A stretch of DNA of 64,000 nucleotides from positions 1,012,462 to 1,076,461 of the forward strand of contig CH003021.1 of the NCBI GenBank assembly GCA_000149265.1, read 5' to 3'. This DNA is from Ciona savignyi (Eukaryota > Chordata > Ascidiacea > Phlebobranchia > Cionidae). Positions 21,171 to 33,290 of the stretch are shown piece by piece. Every line of letters starts with the position of its first letter. Within the stretch, counting starts at the first letter, position 1. The translations under genes and the position numbers were made by a program. The notes under the pieces are model-generated. The model was given only the letters and a program-made list of their open reading frames with translations, had not been told where the DNA came from and made no database searches.

Positions 21171-21860
21171 TCGTCGTCGGCTTGTGACGTCAAGCACACG
21201 TCCGTTTACCATGACAACATTGAATGTAGTGATGGATAGTGCACAATATCCTCAAGTGACAGTTTAAAAGGTTTTTTTGGTTTCCATTTCTTTACGTCAC
21301 GCAATCTCCCACAAGATTGACAATTTATGTCAGCGTCAAAAATTACTTTCAAATATATTGACGATTATTTTTGTAAACCCTTACTCTCCACTGCACATTT
21401 TACGATGGCGAAGGCGAAAATTGCTGCCGGTAATCGATTTTTTCTTTCGTACCACGAAACGAACCGCGGAAAGCTAAACATTTATACTTTCGATTCTCGC
21501 ATCCGGGGCAGCGGTACTGCCTCGGTATTTTTGTCGAAACAACACTTATTTCTACATTTCAATTGTCCCAATCGTCGCCATCAGAGCAATTTTCACCAGA
21601 AAGGTTTAATTTCTCGACAATTTTGGCGGCTTATTCTCGCCCCTGTAGACGAGAGGTGCGTGGCGCAGCCGACTGGTTTCCGCGTTCTTGTTTTTGTTTC
21701 GTGTAAAAAGTGATTCGGTACCTGCGTCTCAAGCAAACCTGCTGGGACGCAGCCACACACGAATGGTCAGGTCGGTCGCTATTGATATGATGACGTCATC
21801 TACTGGTGGATGCGGCGGGAAGCTCAACCGCAGCTGCTTATCGCTATTACGCTACCCAGT
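21171..21860. promoter_or_regulatory. GC-richer island with CRE palindromes
   Basis: This stretch is visibly richer in G and C than its surroundings. It contains two perfect TGACGTCA palindromes (21185-21192 and 21791-21798) and a related TACGTCA site at 21293-21299. Such sites bind CREB/ATF-type bZIP proteins. An open frame of about 128 codons on the plus strand (21327-21713) resembles nothing I know. Inference: a distal enhancer or a promoter of an unseen transcript. No TATA box or initiation site can be assigned. Confidence 0.35.
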
Positions 21861-22277
21861 TATCATAATTGCTCTGCCTATTATTAACTTTATTGACAGA
21901 CCCTATTTTCTTTGTGGCGCACTTATGGTAATAAAATACACTTTGTCTTAGACATTAAAATATGACTTGATGTTATATACGGCACGAAGCTTTTATTCCT
22001 CATTAGTATTGTATGGTCCTTCCAGCGAAATACTGTGTCGATTTTGTTAGATTACATGAACGGGCCAAACAATGTAAGGGGCAAGCAAACCCACGCCTTT
22101 ATTCAGTGACAGCTGACGCTAAACAAATATCGCCGACTCGTATCAAAAGAACTAACATTGCACTAGCGATATGTCCCACACATTCTCATTATCTGCCCAA
22201 CATCAAATCTGCTTAACTATCATCTACAATCGTCTCATGGGACCTTTTGTTTGTGGCAAGTCTGTATACAACGTTTA

Positions 22278-22302
22278 AATATATATATATATATATATAT
22301 TA
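22278..22302. repeat. (AT)n microsatellite
   Basis: An uninterrupted AT dinucleotide run of about a dozen units. Confidence 0.9.
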
Positions 22303-24856
22303 TACTTGTTTTCTTCAATTTACAAACATAATCTTTCATTTTCTCTGACTTAATTCTTTAATAAACCCTAACTTCTAAATAGGCTAGATTTCTCACACCA
22401 ATGTACATCCAATATGTCGAAAACCTGAAACAGCATCAAATGCCAGAAGGCCGCATACCTACGAACCGGTAACTACCGCTGTCTCGACATAACATCTTCG
22501 GAACCTCAAGCCTAAACTTCGCCAGAGATAAGCGATTGAAAAAGGCATAAAAATTGACTGGAAAATTCAGTATTAAGATTTTTACAATCGCTCTTTTCTT
22601 ATGACTAATTTCAAACAGTGTACATGAAATGTTTTATGGAATGTGTTTGTAAATATATTAAGCGCGCATTAACTTTTAAAATCCAACTTTTATACTATTA
22701 ATGTGTTTGAAATCTATATGTACATCAAACATTTTAACAGGCACTGTTTGGGCACTTAAATAAACTACTGGAAACCATTTACTTTATTATCGTTTCAAGT
22801 TGTTTTAGTTGGTCATTTCTGCCACTTACAAATTTATAACGTCAATGAATCTAGTCGTTTAGAGTGTGAATTTCAAAGCCTGGTGCGGTTAAACATCAAC
22901 ATAAACACAATTCAAACAGGCAATGAATCCAAGTTTTAAGTAATACCCATTTAAATAACGTTATATTTTTTTAGAAAAACTGTTGATTTATTAAATTTTG
23001 GGTTATATTTTTATATAATCTCGAAAACTCTTTCCTTATATATGATATATGTTTACGTTTGTTTTGTATATATGTAATTTTAGTTGCACAAATTAATAGG
23101 CTTTTCCATTATGTTTAAGGCAATGCGAATAAATCAAATGTTTTGATTGCCTTCACATTCCATTTCATAAATCTTGTTTCTATGTTATCCTCTAGACAAA
23201 ACTCCTATGAATCCCAAGTATAAACCGCACAACGATAATATATTTTCTCGTATTCTTTTGCAAAACGTACAAATGCATCATATTAAAAACAGGCTGTTTC
23301 TTATTAACGCACGTTATTCCATTATTACAATCTACTTCCATTGTCATATTTATGCAATCAATATCGCCATTACTTGATCTTTGACCGTCGCCTATACTGA
23401 TCAACCCAACCGCTGTGTAGGCGGCTATCTGTTTATTTTAAACAGAGGATAGGGTGACGTAGCCTAAGCACTTTAAAGAACACACATATACTGTGGGTTT
23501 AATCCGTCAAATTCTTCGTTTGAAAACAATTTTTAAAACATTATAGAAATGTGATAAAACACCATAAACCATTGCCGATAATACAGAGTAATGCGCTTTA
23601 GAAAAATTGTTAAACTGTGTCAACAATTCAATAGTCCGAGCAGTGTTCTGTGGACACTTTCTGATCGATCTGTTTCAAAAGCTGTCAGATTCTTTCTTCG
23701 GTGACTTGCTTCAGACGTGCCGTGATCCGATTTGATTGTGCCTCAGCGGCGGGTTAAATCAAAAAACATTATTTAGCGTGCTACTTTGATGTTGAAAAGT
23801 GGGATATTGGAAGGCACACATTGATATGTTTGAACGTAAACATAAGTAAAGGTAAAAGCGTTTAAATGTCATGTCCCTAATTGCTCAAGGAAACTCCATC
23901 TTTTATTTTAAAGGTTTAAACAGCTTTTAAATAGCTATCGTATGTGGTTTTGTAAGCATTGTTTGTATTAAGTAGATGTCGTACATGCGGGCGTGGTTCT
24001 GTATACCTTCGTGTTATACGTTTTCTGTACGTGAAAATCGATTCATTAAACACGGTCCGCTCACATTTGGTGTTTTCTTAATTTAATTAGTGTGTCTTCA
24101 AAACACATTTACAGATCACAGCATTTAGCAGCGATACAACTCTCTGGTAATTCTTGCTTTATAATCAGACAAATAAAAACGTATATTTTCCATACGCTTT
24201 TAGTGTGCACGTCATTTGTTCAGTATATCTTGAGCAAGCTGTCGAATCTTGTAAATTGTTACCGTGGTATGGTTCAATTCTCACAACATGCACACGAAAA
24301 AATAAATACATGTATATTAAATGATGTCAGTAAGTGCAAACTCAGCCACAATACCGTCGCTGTGTGAGCGAACTCAATCGAGCGCCAAATACCAAAAAAT
24401 GCAATTATAGTGCTTTTATATGGATCGTTAACCGTTGGTAGCAGTGCAGTCAGTAACTGGATCAGTTTCTATTAAAAAATAGTGATTGCTTTTATCGAAA
24501 TGACGTAACTCGAATAAAAATTGATTTCCTTTAAATTATTCTATTTAGTAAACACCACAATGAGTATACGCATTTTGTAGTATGTCAAAACATCATATTG
24601 ATAATTTAATTAAAATCTTCTTGTTTTTGTTCATTGACACACATGAAAATACGTTCGTTATCTTTTTCGTATTATTTACTTGTTGTAGAACTATTTGCGT
24701 AATATACTTCCGTCGTAGCTAAGTCTAAAGTAAGCCACATGTCGCCTAGGGCTTGTTGGAAACAATAGAATCATTGTCCTGTTGCTGATTACTCGAAATT
24801 ACATCGCACGATGTCGAATGCCGCCTTTTCGCTGAATGAACTTACGGTTAATTTAT

Positions 24857-24900
24857 GAACGCTATTATACTGTGAACGCTATTATACTGTGAACGCTATT
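24857..24900. repeat. 17-bp tandem repeat, 2.6 copies
   Basis: The unit GAACGCTATTATACTGT is repeated perfectly at 24857-24873 and 24874-24890, followed by a 10-base partial copy. Confidence 0.9.
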
Positions 24901-25190
24901 AAATTTTATTCCTGTGTTTTAGGCCAGAAAGCTTGTGTTAGAAAGTAATTATTAGAAGCAGCGCCGCGGTGTTGAAAAGTTATAAAAAAATACAAAAGAG
25001 CAATGTTTTTACAGAAAATAAAATTGCATTTATGCAAAATAAGAGAAATTGTAAATAAAATGCTTTACAATTATAAAAGTAAAAACACTATGCATTGTGC
25101 CGTGAGTCGGGAGTACAGAGTTGATCGTAACGGCTCCTATGCTCCACCTTGTGTTATAAGCAAATTAGATATTATCCACATGTAGGCGCT

Positions 25191-28100
25191 CTAAGCTTCT
25201 TCAGTTCTTGGTTCTATGGTATCTTTAGCTTCGTTTACGTCATCATAAAATTTCGCTCCATACTTGACAACGTCCATTCGTTTTAACATATTTTCATTGC
25301 ACTCCTGTATAGCAAACAATATTAAACCAAAATAAATAACTTTGGCCTGTTTAACTAACCTGAAGTCCACAAATTCTAAATGAAATATTGGACTCTTTAA
25401 GCGCTTGTGACCCATGTTTAAACGCTTCTGTTGCGCTGTAATCCAGAGTCGTAAGATTGCTACAATCCAGAATCAATGTCTTGCAGTTACCTAGAAATGA
25501 ATTAGGATTGATGTACACATAAGGGTTCCTTTTTTTATTTATTCTTATTGTAACATTAGCTGGCCTTGACAAAGATTTTTTTAACTGTTATTACCGTTTT
25601 CTGCCTGTTGCTGAAGTGTCTCTTCGATGTATTCCGCACCAGGAAAATCAAGTCCTTGTTTTATCTCCATAACTATGAAATTACCATCTTCCTCCAAGAT
25701 TTTTGCAGCGGGCCTTAAAAGCGTTTATGTGCGTTTTTAAATTGTGTCCTTATTTTATATGTATTACTCGCCCCCTCCCTCCGTTTATACTTACATTGCG
25801 TGTTTTGCGAGAAGAATAAGAATCGATACTCCTATGCCAGCCATTATTCCATATGCTATGTCGTAAAAACATAACAGGAATGTTACAACCATTGGAAGAA
25901 CGTCTATTTCTGAAATTAATTGTAATTTTATATTTAAAAATAAATATTCTTATTAAGCTGAAAAAAATATTGCTTGGATTAGCTGATGCCTAAAAGGTAA
26001 TGTAAAGGGCACTCAACTGTTTATCTTCCAAACATTTCTCATTCCTCTGGGGTCAAAGAGGTTAATTACGGCCATAATGATTACAGCAGCTAAGGCAGAA
26101 GCTGGAATGTACTGAAAGGCATCAGATAGAAACTGCAATGAAAGAAGAACGACCGCTCCGGTGAAGATTCCGCCAAGGGGAGTCATGACGTTGCTCTGTG
26201 CGTTCACAGCTGACCTAGATTGATCAAACAATAAAGCTACTTTTGTAAATGTCAATCACACATACGTAGCCTGTTATCCAGATCATTCAATTTCTGTTTA
26301 TTCTCCGCGGTTTTTGGTTTGTGTTTTGTTGAATAGACAGTATTCATTCATTCGAATGAACTCCATTAAAAATTATAACGACGTTAATAATTAATTCTAA
26401 GAGTATGACGTTTACCATACTTACACGATTCCATGTGTTTTTATAATCATGTAAATAACGATATTGTGTAATAATTACCTTCCAAAGCTACCAGTTATTG
26501 GGTACGAACTGACGAATGACGAGAAAAAGTTAGCTACTCCAATTGTCAGCAACTCCTGAGATGCATCCACCTTGTAATGATTCTTTCTCCCTAGAGATAT
26601 ATGGCAATATAAATCACTTATTTTTTCTGAAAAAGAAACACGTCGGTAAGACGTAAACATACGCTTTTCCACTTCGCAGAATAACTTTCACGATCCAAAA
26701 TTATTATTTAAAATTGCGTATTCGATGAATGCGTATTAATAATTTTAGGAATGAAGCAAAACCTAATGATAACATGCTATACATTGACTTACCAAAGGCC
26801 TTTGCAATGGCAATCGATTCTAGAAAAGCCATTAACGGGACAACGGCCAAACCACTTCCAAGTCTTTGCATCATCTCTGAGAAGCTCACAGTTTGGTTTG
26901 TTCCTGGCACGTCATATGTAAAACTTGGCAGTGCGAAAGGCGGCAGACCTCCGCTAATATTTCTTGTCAAGGTTAAGGGCCGAACATCAATAGGTAGTTT
27001 AATATCAGTAATGAGATATGCAATCGTTGCGGACAAAAGAACGATCACAGCGTTTCGCCCTGCAAAAAAGCGCATAGATGAAATTTATAATAAATGTGTG
27101 TATAACAAATAAATGTGTATACCTGTTCCAATAAACCACATAGTAGATCTAAGAACTTTGATTACGACCCTCTCTTCGTGCGCTACCTTGACTGTTGCCC
27201 ATCGTTCTTTCATCCATTTAAGCAAAAAGAGAATCAGCATACATGTGACACCCATGACCAGGTCCCACACCCTTGATAATAAACATACGTTTTTTTGTAA
27301 TAAACATACTAACTACTGATAGTAGACAAATTTATCACTTTGATACAATAAAGTAAAATAACTGTTGAGTGGCTGCATTTGCATTAGAGTACGTGTACCA
27401 CAGTTTTTACACTTTTATCGCGTGGTTTTCAAATACTGAATAATCATCACTTACTTGGTTTTGTACAGATTGGTTAGAATGCCTATGATTGTCTGAAAGA
27501 ATCCTCTCGGTGTGCTAATTCCAAATATTTTCTATAATATTACACTAGTTAGATTTACAACCATTTACTACATGCCGTGAAATATTGTTGTTATTCTAAA
27601 TTACTTTAGATTGTGACGTAGTTTTTACCTTTAGTTGAGTGGTAGAAATTACAATAGATGCTGCCGACATGAATCCAGTTATAACCGGATGAGAGATGTA
27701 CCGCACCAGAAATCCAAGTCGGAATATGCTCATCGCAATATGTGTTACCCCGCACATAAAGGTCAACAAAATCGCCATGGTCACATTTGTCTAAAAAAAA
27801 ATAATGTCGCTTTTGTTAAATGGATATCCAATAATCATGTGTATAGATTACCGTGGTCGGAGATAAGTTCTCCTTTTTTGTCATTGTGGTTACTTATACT
27901 CGACTGACTCTCGCAAACAGTCTTTATCTGCACATGAATCACCCTCGTGTATGTGGTTGTTGTTTCACTTTGTTTTGCGCTTATTTTTGAGTATATTTAT
28001 AAGGTTATATCACTTAACGCCGTTTCTGGAATACGTCTACTTTGTCATGTTCTTATACGTCAGTCAGTTAATTCAACTTGATATATTTTCCGGTTGTGAT

Positions 28101-29282
28101 ATATACAGTTTGGTTACTGGGTTTGTTTTTCGAGATCTTTTTTAAATAGTTTATGTGATTTTTTTTATATATGTCAGTTTATATTTAACTGTATATGTAT
28201 ATATTTTTAGAAATATACGGTAGAAAATGGTTTAAAAAAACTCACCGTTTCCTCACTTCCGTGATCATGAATCTTCCACGGATCATGTGCATACTCTGCA
28301 ACCAGAATTGACATGATTGCAGTCGGTCCCATTGTAATATCTTTAGATGTACCCATTAGGCAGTATATGAAGACGCCAAGGAATGCGCTGTAGAGTCCAT
28401 ACTGCGTGTAAGAAACACATCTTGTAAATCTTATCAGTGTTACGTATCAGCAGTACTAGGAGTTATCTAATTATAAATTTACAAAATAAAGTCTAGTTAT
28501 AATAATTTGGGGCTAAAAATATTTTTATATGTAAACATAGTTAGTCGTACAACTGCCATAAAACACGTGTTACGAATGTTTGGACTTATAAACGACCATG
28601 TTGATGTTTCTGTGGTTTCGATAATAACAAATACAGTCATTGTACTAAAAGCTGCTTGACATGTGTCGCACATGTATTATAAACATGTCATACAATTTAA
28701 AGTACATTAGTTTTCGATTTATGATGTTTTATATCTTCGTTCTAATAAAATAAATGGGGTATAAAAAACATTAAATTTAGATTTAATATTGCTAATCGTC
28801 ATTTTTTTGTTTTCATTATAGTAATTTATGTTACATAAGCTCCGCAAACTTACTTGTAGTTGAAGGCCGGCAAGCGCCGCGTATGCCATTCCCTGTGGAA
28901 TCACAGTTAACCCAACGGTTAAGCCTGCTATGAGATCGCTTTTGAAAGTTTTCAGTCGATAGCTCGGCAACCATTTGGTGATCGGGAGTCGGTCTTTAAC
29001 ATTTTTAATTGAACAAACGTCTTTCCAATACGAATTGCATCCTTTTTTAATTTTCCTTCCTGCTGTTTTTGTATCTTCTTTTAGGTTTTCAAGTCTCTGC
29101 TTCATTTTTCCTCTGTCCGCGATTGCATCGGACATTGCCTTGTTATTGATCAAAGAAGATCCTTCACTTCTTGTGCTCTGTGTGCTGCTGCTCAGGCCAG
29201 TCTCTTCCACATACGAGATTTTCGTACTTGTGTCTTGTTTTGACGGCAAGCTAAAGTTTTCAAAACCATTGCGTTTTTCCAT
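25191..29282 (-). CDS. SLC26A11: SLC26A11-type anion transporter (SulP family), complete
   Basis: Twelve exons in one frame, 2028 nt, 675 residues: 28854-29282, 28246-28401, 27629-27790, 27455-27531, 27123-27271, 26793-27059, 26479-26590, 26018-26214, 25795-25909, 25595-25713, 25360-25490, 25191-25304. All introns are GT-AG and all phases agree. The transmembrane part (about residues 100-550) carries DLIAGLTVGLTVIPQGMAYA, DITMGPTAIMSILVAEY, VVPLMAFLESIAIAKAFG and SSYPITGSFGRSAVNAQS. All four match human SLC26A11 more closely than other SLC26 members I can recall. A STAS domain follows (about 565-665; LILDCSNLTTLDYSATEAF). Known: the family moves sulfate, chloride and other anions across membranes. 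The N-terminal cytosolic segment is about 85 residues longer than in the human protein, Ser-rich then Lys-rich. Confidence 0.96.
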
Positions 29283-32200
29283 TTTGCCGCTGGCGTTTTT
29301 TCGCCAAAAATCAGCAACTATTGTTTTCTCTTTTGGAATGGGAACCGTACCTTATTTGTATTAAAATACACCGCTAACAAGTCTGCATTTAAAAAAAAGT
29401 AGTATGTGTTAAATTAAATACGAATTTTCCCGACGAGAGGTACATATACCTCTCCCTGAATGATCTTCCGTAGAACTCTGCAACGTTTTTGAGATAGATT
29501 ACACTTTTTTTTGCAAGAACCAAACATTCCGTAAAATTAAACAAGCGCATTCAATGTAACAACGTAAGTAAAGAGCAAGCATGGTACCGTGTCCTATTGG
29601 TGAATTTTATAATATCCGATGTAATTAACTAAGGGCACTATTTGAATTAACGAGCGTGCACAAGTGTAATATATATATGCATTGAAAGACATTACACTTT
29701 CCTAATATTTATAAAAATATGCCAATGGTTTTCGTTGATAATTATTACCATATAATACATAGATATTTGAAAATGTGCTTTGACTAAACACAAAATGCAT
29801 GATTAATTAACGAAATGCGATTAACTCACTTTGTACATTTCTTTCTCTATAACAAATAGTTTTCTAAAGGTTAAATCAAACCAATAAAGTACTATTTCGC
29901 TCACCGATAATAAAGTTAAATACTCTCTGAGTAAATCAACTGGTGTACTCTTTTCTAGCTGTTCTATATAATATATATGTATGTATAAATATTACTGCCC
30001 ATAATGAAAAGCAATCGGATTGGTAAAAGCGACGGGAGGTGCACAGCACGCGGATGGTAGCATTAGTTCGTATGCGTTTTTCCAGGTACCAGCCACGATC
30101 CCGAACGCCCATTTTGCAGACCAGTGTTAAGAACTTTAGCGTAAGCGTGATAAGAGCAGAGCGCACTGTTGGGTCTGCATGATCCCACGCTGTTGCATTG
30201 TTTTTTTGTGTTAACGTCTTCATTTAGCCAGCCACAACGACATATTTATGATATACTTTCATAATATAAGCAACAAGTATAAAACACGAGATGCGAATGA
30301 CGCTCTCCCTGACGTCATATGTCAACTATACTAAATTACTAAATAACCCAACGACGTGTATAGTTTAACTGCCGCTTTGTCGTAAACGGGGAAATTTCTC
30401 TAGTTGTTCGATGTCCAGTACTAGTCGAAAGTGAACTGCGCGTAAAATAATCTCGACATTCCCCCGAAATGAGATTACAGTGGTGTTTTCGTACTTGGTT
30501 CACCCGCGTGTATTACAAGTTTATTAAACCGATTACTGGTAAACCGCTTAACCCTGATTATTCCCCATTGCTTTAGATAAAATGTTATGGTATTTTTAAA
30601 ACTATAGCTCAGAGAGAATATGAACGCAATAGCTCAGATAAAATAGAAGCAAAGATAAAGACAAGCTATGTTTAGCATTACATTCAGATTCGCAAAAATA
30701 CTTTTAAAATGTGGATTTTAGTTTACTTGCCGTTTGGATCCATGCATAAAATGCAATTTCCGGAAAGTAATAAAGATTTTTACATAGATCAAGCCACTTT
30801 CAGATCGATGTGTACTTGGTGACTGATCAACAAGGAATTTGCAAACCTAACAACTTTAGAAGATGTGAGCAACCGAAAGTTCAAAAAATGCGTATTACTT
30901 GGCGTTAAGCTAAACTCGCACGGCATTCTCTGATTCCCTTTCCCTGCATCCCAAAACAACACATGTGTAATCTCATCACAGTAACTAAGAGATAAAGTTG
31001 GGAAGTCATACGCAAAAAACTTACGCTTGCTTTACTTCGATCTTCCATCTTAACTGCAATTCCATTAACATCGATTTTTTTCATGGATTCAAGTACAGTT
31101 CGGTTACATAATAAATAGTTTAACGTGAATAGAGAGATATTATTGGCACTATACATAACGGTGTATAGTTCTGCTGATTATTTAACAAAGCACTTTGCCT
31201 TTGCGTTTAAAACTGTTGAAACTTGTATCACAACAAAACGTGCCACATATGGTCTAATAAAGAATCTTTATAAACTTCCTCTAACCCTCTTGCAGGAATA
31301 ACTGTTGCTAAAGTAACTAAGTTTTAAATTTAGTCTATAACATAATTCAGATTCGAGAGTTCAAAACTTTTCAGCAAAACCAAATAAATACATTGCATTA
31401 TATACTCAAAAGAAGCTGTTATGGTGGAGGTATTTCGCTTGTGATCGAGCGACTTACTGAACTAAACCGACATATAGGCTATATTCATAAAATCTACTAT
31501 TTAACGTTTTAATTTTATGCTTACCAAGACTTTTTTTTTCTTAACTATTTTACACTTACTAATATACATATTAGTCATAATTTTCTATATATAACAATGA
31601 CTGCCGATATAATCCTGCGTTGTTTTAATTCACACGCTTTATTGTGAAGCCTATAACCAACCACGTATCTCGCTTCCTGTACGTCTGTGTGATTGATATT
31701 CGACTTTCCCTTACTAGGATCTGTTTTAATACACATGTTTTTCATAAGACAATCCTTGCAAAAAATCGATTACCATAACTTCGTTATTCCAGCATATTTA
31801 TAACAAAATAGCGTTCTGTTTATAAAATGATACATTGCGAAGCTGCCGTTTCCGTCAAACGATATCAACAGTTGTACAAACACCGCAACCCTTTAGAAGT
31901 ATGATTTATTTTATATTATAACGTGGCTGTTAACATACATTTTAAGCTGAACTCTTACAGAGTTTTCAGTGGACTTAGTATTTTTACTTGGTAACACGCA
32001 TAGATAATTACGTATAGTAATTACAGTGGTTTCGGTATAATAATAAAAAAAAGTTTTGTAAAAACTTAAAGCATTGCTGTTTTTAAAACTTGGACCACAA
32101 GCATATCTATTCCTGCACCTTCCATCAAGCTGTTCTGAAACTAGTTTACTTAAGGTTCGTACTACAAGTTATATATCGCCAATTGTATGTTTACATGGTT

Positions 32201-33290
32201 ACCAATAACAAATTACGAAAAACACGCAATCGACATTTCATTGCTATGACTTCATCTATTCGCAATGCTTAAGATTTGATTTATTGTAATCTTGCATAAT
32301 TTATTTAGTCTGGACGGTGTGGTTGAACTGTCCATAATGTCGTTTGTAGTGATTTTTCTATCCTACAAATTTCATAATCGAAATAAACAATACTTATAAA
32401 AATGCGGAATGTACCAGCACACCGAGAGTGCAGCACGTAGTCAGATCCTCCCATGTCGCAAGAATTTTATGAGAAATTGCCTGCCAATCCCATCATTTAA
32501 GTCACGTGTACAGTCTATTAAGTTGTGTTGATTAATTGCGGTTGGTTGGGAGGGTTTACCATTAAATATTTGCCTAAAACCAATATTTGGTATTGCGGTA
32601 ATTATTTACATTAATCAGCAAAACGTTTAAATATATAAAAAATAATTAGAAAACACATGGCCAATAAAGCGAGTGTATTTTTCATTTCTACCATCGACAA
32701 TAAAGAAATAAGGAAATAAAACATACATTGTAAAAGATATAAAAACAATGAAAAGTAGAACAATAAATTTTTTAATGTGGTGAAACCATTTGTTATTGGA
32801 GACATTAACAGTTTCTATGTTATATAGCTTAAGTTTTTCGTCGCTGCTACACAATTTCAGACGTCAAGGGAATTTAGTGTTTTGGCAACAATGCCAAACA
32901 AGTAACGGCTGTGCAGATATACCATAACACATACATTATCGTGTAGGACATGTCAGTTTACGTAGCAACAAGAAAATAAACAGTGAAAAAGTTAACTGTA
33001 CATGAATAAAGCAGTTTTTGTACAGCTGGATAAAATAAAATCCATGTGGATCTTAAACGTTTTTTATGAACGTTGCCAGTATAAACTGCACAATATGGCC
33101 ATGTCGTAAAAGGATAAACTAAGCAGTGATTTAAATAGAAATACAACAATCCAACCACCGATGTGGTATGAAAAATACGTCTTAAAGATGATTTTTTTGT
33201 TTGCTTTCTGTTTTGATTTTATGGAAAGTACCAACTAGTTGCAGAGCAGATAACCGTGTCTAAATTTATAAACGCCGTTAAACAATTTTG
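29283..33290. other. Intergenic: SLC26A11 5' flank and NOS1AP 3' flank
   Basis: About 4 kb. The sequence just upstream of the SLC26A11 ATG (GCCGCTGGCG) is GC-rich and probably 5' UTR. A possible acceptor (TTTAAATGCAG) about 100 bp upstream of the ATG could be a leader-exon or spliced-leader site. Open frames at 29936-30223 and 30905-31156 (minus) have no supporting homology. The rest is AT-rich with nothing recognised. Confidence 0.4.

Larger units (their letters stand above)
21861..25190. other. Intergenic stretch downstream of SLC26A11
   Basis: AT-rich non-coding sequence in which I recognise no gene. Contents: an (AT)n microsatellite at about 22278-22302, a possible stem-loop at 23424-23464, and a 17-bp tandem repeat at 24857-24900. 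The SLC26A11 3' UTR must occupy its right end; I could not fix the poly(A) site. Confidence 0.5.

Noticed and set aside
21327-21951. Overlapping plus-strand open frames in the GC-richer island
   Set aside because: Length is explained by the higher GC content; no domain and no splice signals fitting a gene.
29936-31156. Minus-strand open frames between SLC26A11 and NOS1AP, one with a good GTAAGT donor (31021 region)
   Set aside because: Could be a leader exon of SLC26A11, but no acceptor or phase argument ties it to the gene.
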